Source: an uncultured Saprospiraceae bacterium (lineage in GTDB: Bacteria > Bacteroidota > Bacteroidia > Chitinophagales > Saprospiraceae). Taken from it: a DNA stretch of 64,000 nucleotides. Shown here in pieces: positions 61,434-64,000 of the stretch (its first letter is position 1; each line of letters opens with the position of its first letter). The stretch is taken from assembly GCA_937921775.1 (NCBI GenBank), contig CAKZUK010000070.1, positions 1-64,000 on the forward strand, read 5' to 3'. The position numbers were made by a program, and so were the translations under genes. The notes under the pieces were generated by a model. The model worked only from the letters and a program-made list of their open reading frames with translations, was not told the DNA's origin and did not search any database.

Positions 61434-62702
61434 TTATTGTAGTGCATCATATACGTCTATTACACCCCAACCAAATTTTCCGTGTTCTAAAGTAGAGTTG
61501 CTAGATGCTTGAACCATTTTTAGTATGACATCATCTCTTGATTGAGTAACATCTTGAGCCCAAATTAAGGCTGCTATTGCCGAAACGGATGCAGTAGAAG
61601 ATGAAGAACCTGAAGCATAATCCGGTATATCACCATCACAAGTAAGAGCCAAAGTTGTTCTATTATTATTAGAATTGTCTTGAATTATTACAGCAAAATC
61701 AACAGTACCAAAAAGGTCATAATGACAGATGTTACAAGCCTCAACAAAACTACCAAGTGGGGATCCATCCCAATCGGTAGGCTCTTTAATACCTGTTGTA
61801 CCTATAGTTGCAGCACTAGTTGCAGGAAATGCTGTAATAGTTTGAAGAAGAGTACCAGTAAATGGAGAAGTACCAGCTGCACATATTATAAGTTTGTCAG
61901 CAATAGCTGCGGCGTCTATTGCATATTCAATATTTGGACTCTGATAAGGAGGAAGTTGAGCAATGGACATACTAATTATCCTAATATTGTTATTAAGAAT
62001 AGTATTCAGTAAGCCATCCTCAACTGCGAGTTTTTCCAGTCCAGTAAGTATTAAAGGATTATGTACCACTCTGTAATTATATAAATCACAATTATAAGCA
62101 ATACCAGTTACGTTATTATCAATTCCTCTAGGTGCTGCTACCATTCCTGCCATACGAGTTCCGTGTCCACAACGATCATGTGGCCCAATCACAACCGGGT
62201 TTCCAGGCACTTCAATTAGACGGCTAATAAATCCTCCTGAACCATTTGGAAACAAAGCTGTTCCCAATGTTGCCCCCAAAAAATTTATTCTATCCTCATA
62301 TCTATCAACAGAAAGCCCCTGCTCAAAATCACCATCATTATCTAAGTTCTCCTGATTAATGGAAACTCCCGAATCTAGCACAGCAACACCAATATCATTT
62401 CCTTGAGAAAGTATCCATGCACCATTTTCATGAATACCATTTTTCTCGTAGTTCCAAGGTTTTTTACTCTCATTAGGATCAAGATCGAGTAAATCATCAC
62501 CTGAAATTTCAGGAACATTGCAACGGCAGCCTGCGTTATTTAATAAGGACACATATTCTTTATTATTGGTAGTCAAAAAAAGCTCACCAGAGGGCTCAAT
62601 AGAGTATACTAGCGGTGACTCGGCTAGTTGCTTAATAACATCAAACGAACTTGTCTTAAGATAAAGAAAAGGAGATATATTCTTCTTACTTACAGGAGTC
62701 AA
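61434..62702 (-). CDS. S8 family subtilisin-like serine peptidase
   Basis: A 422-residue subtilase. Catalytic triad: Asp110 (VAVLDSGVS), His180 (GHGTRMAGMVAAPRG) and Ser369 (GSSSSTASVSAIAALIW), where the usual G-T-S-x-A is S-S-S-T-A. The oxyanion Asn is probably in LIICAAGTSPF or an adjacent turn; I could not fix it. There is no signal peptide and the start is TTG 62702 overlapping the stop of the lipoprotein gene (TTGA), so it may be cytoplasmic or exported in a non-standard way. Residues 1-75 could be a propeptide. Confidence 0.85.
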   Translation of the reverse strand: MTPVSKKNISPFLYLKTSSFDVIKQLAESPLVYSIEPSGELFLTTNNKEYVSLLNNAGCRCNVPEISGDDLLDLDPNESKKPWNYEKNGIHENGAWILSQGNDIGVAVLDSGVSINQENLDNDGDFEQGLSVDRYEDRINFLGATLGTALFPNGSGGFISRLIEVPGNPVVIGPHDRCGHGTRMAGMVAAPRGIDNNVTGIAYNCDLYNYRVVHNPLILTGLEKLAVEDGLLNTILNNNIRIISMSIAQLPPYQSPNIEYAIDAAAIADKLIICAAGTSPFTGTLLQTITAFPATSAATIGTTGIKEPTDWDGSPLGSFVEACNICHYDLFGTVDFAVIIQDNSNNNRTTLALTCDGDIPDYASGSSSSTASVSAIAALIWAQDVTQSRDDVILKMVQASSNSTLEHGKFGWGVIDVYDALQ

Positions 62703-63067
62703 ATTAACAAAATTAGGGTCTCCTGAACTAAATATTTTAAGACTTCTTCTTTTTCTTCTAGCCAGCTATGAGGAGATGATTTAAATTGATTTATCATTTC
62801 ACTTAAACCATTTACAGAAGAAGGCTTGTAGCCAACAATAAAAGTAGAATCTGTATACATTCCAATACTATAAAGAAACAAGGGATCTAATTCTCCTTCT
62901 GTTTTCCAATCTATCTTCTCAGATGATTCTATAATGTTAAGGATATATTCGCGCTCGTACAACCCTTCATCAAGGCTACTTTGTTTGTTAATTTCTGTTT
63001 TCTGGCATGCGGTTAAGTTCATTAAAATAATAATTGCTATTAAAATAGCCTTTGATACATTTTTCAT
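62699..63067 (-). CDS. Small lipoprotein coupled to the subtilase
   Basis: A 122-residue protein with a lipobox (ILMNLTAC, Cys21). The mature part is acidic and unrecognised (LYEREYILNIIESSEKIDWK). The stop TGA overlaps the subtilase TTG start by the bases TTGA, so the pair is translationally coupled; the lipoprotein could be an inhibitor, substrate or anchor for the protease. I chose ATG 63067 over the frame from 63106, which would put 13 residues made of A-rich repeats before the signal peptide. Confidence 0.7.
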   Translation of the reverse strand: MKNVSKAILIAIIILMNLTACQKTEINKQSSLDEGLYEREYILNIIESSEKIDWKTEGELDPLFLYSIGMYTDSTFIVGYKPSSVNGLSEMINQFKSSPHSWLEEKEEVLKYLVQETLILLI

Positions 63068-63070
63068 TTT

Positions 63071-63090
63071 GTTTTGTTTTGTTTTGTTTT
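63071..63090. repeat. Four GTTTT tandem units before a start codon
   Basis: Four copies of GTTTT on the plus strand, so CAAAA repeats just upstream of the lipoprotein ATG at 63067. A change in unit number would alter the spacing of any upstream translation or promoter signal. No direct evidence of variation. Confidence 0.8.
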
Positions 63091-63708
63091 TTAATTTTTG
63101 CACCATACATAATATTGCACTGTTAGTGATTTAGCAAAAAAAAGTAAATAGGCCAAGATATTTATAGTTTTTTAACAAAAAAATGCGAAGACGTAATATT
63201 ATTACTATGTTCCTTACTTTCGTAAGTATAGTTTTGTAGCGTTTTTCAGAAAAAAATTTAGATTACTATTATCTCTACCCTCTTTTTAATAAGATACTTG
63301 CCCTATTTAAGTATAATTGAGTAACAAAAAAACGGTCGTTTTATTATACTATCCCCCACCCTTTCATCCTCCGGATACCTAACACAAATAAAAGTATAAA
63401 AAACTAGTCTACTTAATCAAAGTATAACACACTAAATCCGACAACTTTAATTATACTCCCTTGACATTTAGATACACTCGAATCTCCACAAAACATCCAA
63501 CTTCAAACCTTCATCTTGATCATTTTGTTTCGCGACTTAATATTAAAGTTGTTAACTAATATTCAAAAGCAAAACTACATCGCAGCAAAGCCGTAAATCA
63601 AAACGCTGTGCTAGGCGTAGAAGAAGTATTACAATTACAAGCTCAATGTGCTATTGCTTAGCTAGCTTAAAAACTTTATTTTTTTAGCCAACTGATACAA
63701 ACACATAA
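63091..63708. other. Intergenic, no gene recognised
   Basis: About 620 AT-rich bases. Holds AAAACGCTGTGCT at 63600-63612, shared with the 29271 element, and little else. No promoter pair, stable hairpin or reading frame is convincing. Confidence 0.4.
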
Positions 63709-63755
63709 AATAAAGACCCCCTGCTTGCAAAGTTTGCAAGCAGGGGGTCTTTATT
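63709..63755 (-). terminator. Strong intrinsic terminator of the FKBP gene
   Basis: AATAAAGACCCCCTGCTTGC on the left is perfectly complementary to GCAAGCAGGGGGTCTTTATT on the right, with AAA-GTTT in the loop region. It follows the minus-strand stop at 63799 by about 45 bases. One of the most stable hairpins in the window. Confidence 0.9.
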
Positions 63756-63798
63756 CAGCAAGAATCGTTTTCAGCTTCGCCGAAAAAACGAACTCCAA

Positions 63799-64000
63799 CT
63801 AGTTAAAATTAACCAGCTCAATATCAAAAAGAATAGGCGTATTAGGGGCAATAGCAGTACCACTACCTGTAGTTCCATAAGCCAATCCTGATGGGATTAA
63901 TAAAGTACCTTTTCCACCTTTCTTAAAGTACGGAACTCCTTCGCCCCAACCTGCAACTACCGCTTGCAAATTAAACGTAGCCGGAGAACCATTTGTAGTT
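63799..64000 (-). CDS. FKBP-type peptidyl-prolyl isomerase, C-terminal end
   Basis: The last 66 codons of a gene whose start lies beyond the right edge. The translation (VAGWGEGVPYFKKGGKGTLL, then IPSGLAYGTTGSGT and IAPNTPILFDIELVNFN) is the conserved end of the FKBP fold: the GW..G strand, the IPxxLAYG loop and the IPPNxxLxFDVELxxI strand. It accelerates proline isomerisation; in Bacteroidota such proteins are often exported, but the signal region is not visible here. The family call is firm. Confidence 0.9.
   Translation of the reverse strand, partial: TTNGSPATFNLQAVVAGWGEGVPYFKKGGKGTLLIPSGLAYGTTGSGTAIAPNTPILFDIELVNFN

Overview
The window is AT-rich bacterial DNA, almost certainly from a Bacteroidota, most likely a marine Saprospiria-like lineage. 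The evidence is several large secreted proteins with type IX secretion (T9SS) C-terminal sorting domains (18683-21439, 32760-36767, 43041-44141, 44529-47672) and one gliding-motility/type B tail (58711-60882), CotH plus lamin-tail proteins, a SusC-like OMP-b-brl TonB receptor, and promoter-like TAnnTTTG boxes. No rRNA, tRNA, CRISPR array, prophage or intact insertion sequence was recognised. The chromosome looks free-living and chemoheterotrophic.

Layout. 1-5.4 kb (all minus): a sulfur/redox block made of a partial di-haem cytochrome c peroxidase, two YeeE-type transporter halves, a rhodanese-like protein whose catalytic Cys is Ser, a TPR lipoprotein and a Crp-family regulator. Two CRP-like operators (TGTGA-N6-TCACA) sit at almost the same distance from a TAnnTTTG-like box. 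One precedes the rhodanese operon; the other precedes a short ATG-less transcript that ends in a good intrinsic terminator, a candidate Crp-controlled small RNA. 5.6-11 kb: truC, a lipoprotein, and the potassium-uptake operon trkA-trkH-methyltransferase. 11-18 kb: DUF4288, DUF2809, SRPBCC, an M28 peptidase, an AraC regulator with an AhpD-like protein and a degenerate cupredoxin, and a sulfotransferase. 18.6-29 kb: a CotH protein, an SDR epimerase, an orphan Pycsar-effector-type (PycTM) membrane protein, an ABC exporter, a TauE/TSUP permease and a TonB receptor. 29-37 kb: GH1 beta-glucosidase, glmM and a 1335-residue CotH/LTD protein. 37-40 kb: a four-gene operon (thioredoxin, ApbE flavin transferase, DUF4266 lipoprotein ending GGGCGCN, DUF3570 outer-membrane protein). 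40-50 kb: membrane and hypothetical proteins, a Dabb lipoprotein, an NHL/SMP-30-like T9SS protein and a vanadium-haloperoxidase/MopE fusion. 50-58 kb: YheT hydrolase, SbcD-SbcC nuclease, a TonB-domain protein, and a coiled-coil protein paired with a membrane-anchored protein that aligns without gaps to the PspA/IM30 core (ESCRT-III superfamily). 58-64 kb: a gliding-motility C-terminal protein, a small membrane protein with an in-frame C9 tract, a subtilase with an overlapping lipoprotein gene, and the end of an FKBP isomerase.

The intergenic DNA is unusually rich in palindromic elements. One MITE-like family has 13-bp terminal inverted repeats and three copies, one of them internally deleted. 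A 155-bp near-complete palindrome lies at 40362-40516, a 139-bp hairpin at 47797-47935 has a collapsed relative at 18388, and a TAAATGTAAAA/TTTTACATTTA family has perfect 18- to 21-bp arms. The window also encodes SbcCD, the nuclease family that cuts such hairpins.

The strongest candidates for new biology are the Crp/operator/small-RNA circuit, the membrane-anchored PspA-like protein with its coiled-coil partner, and the DUF4266-centred flavin/thioredoxin operon. All functional statements come from reading translations and motifs by eye; no database search was run.
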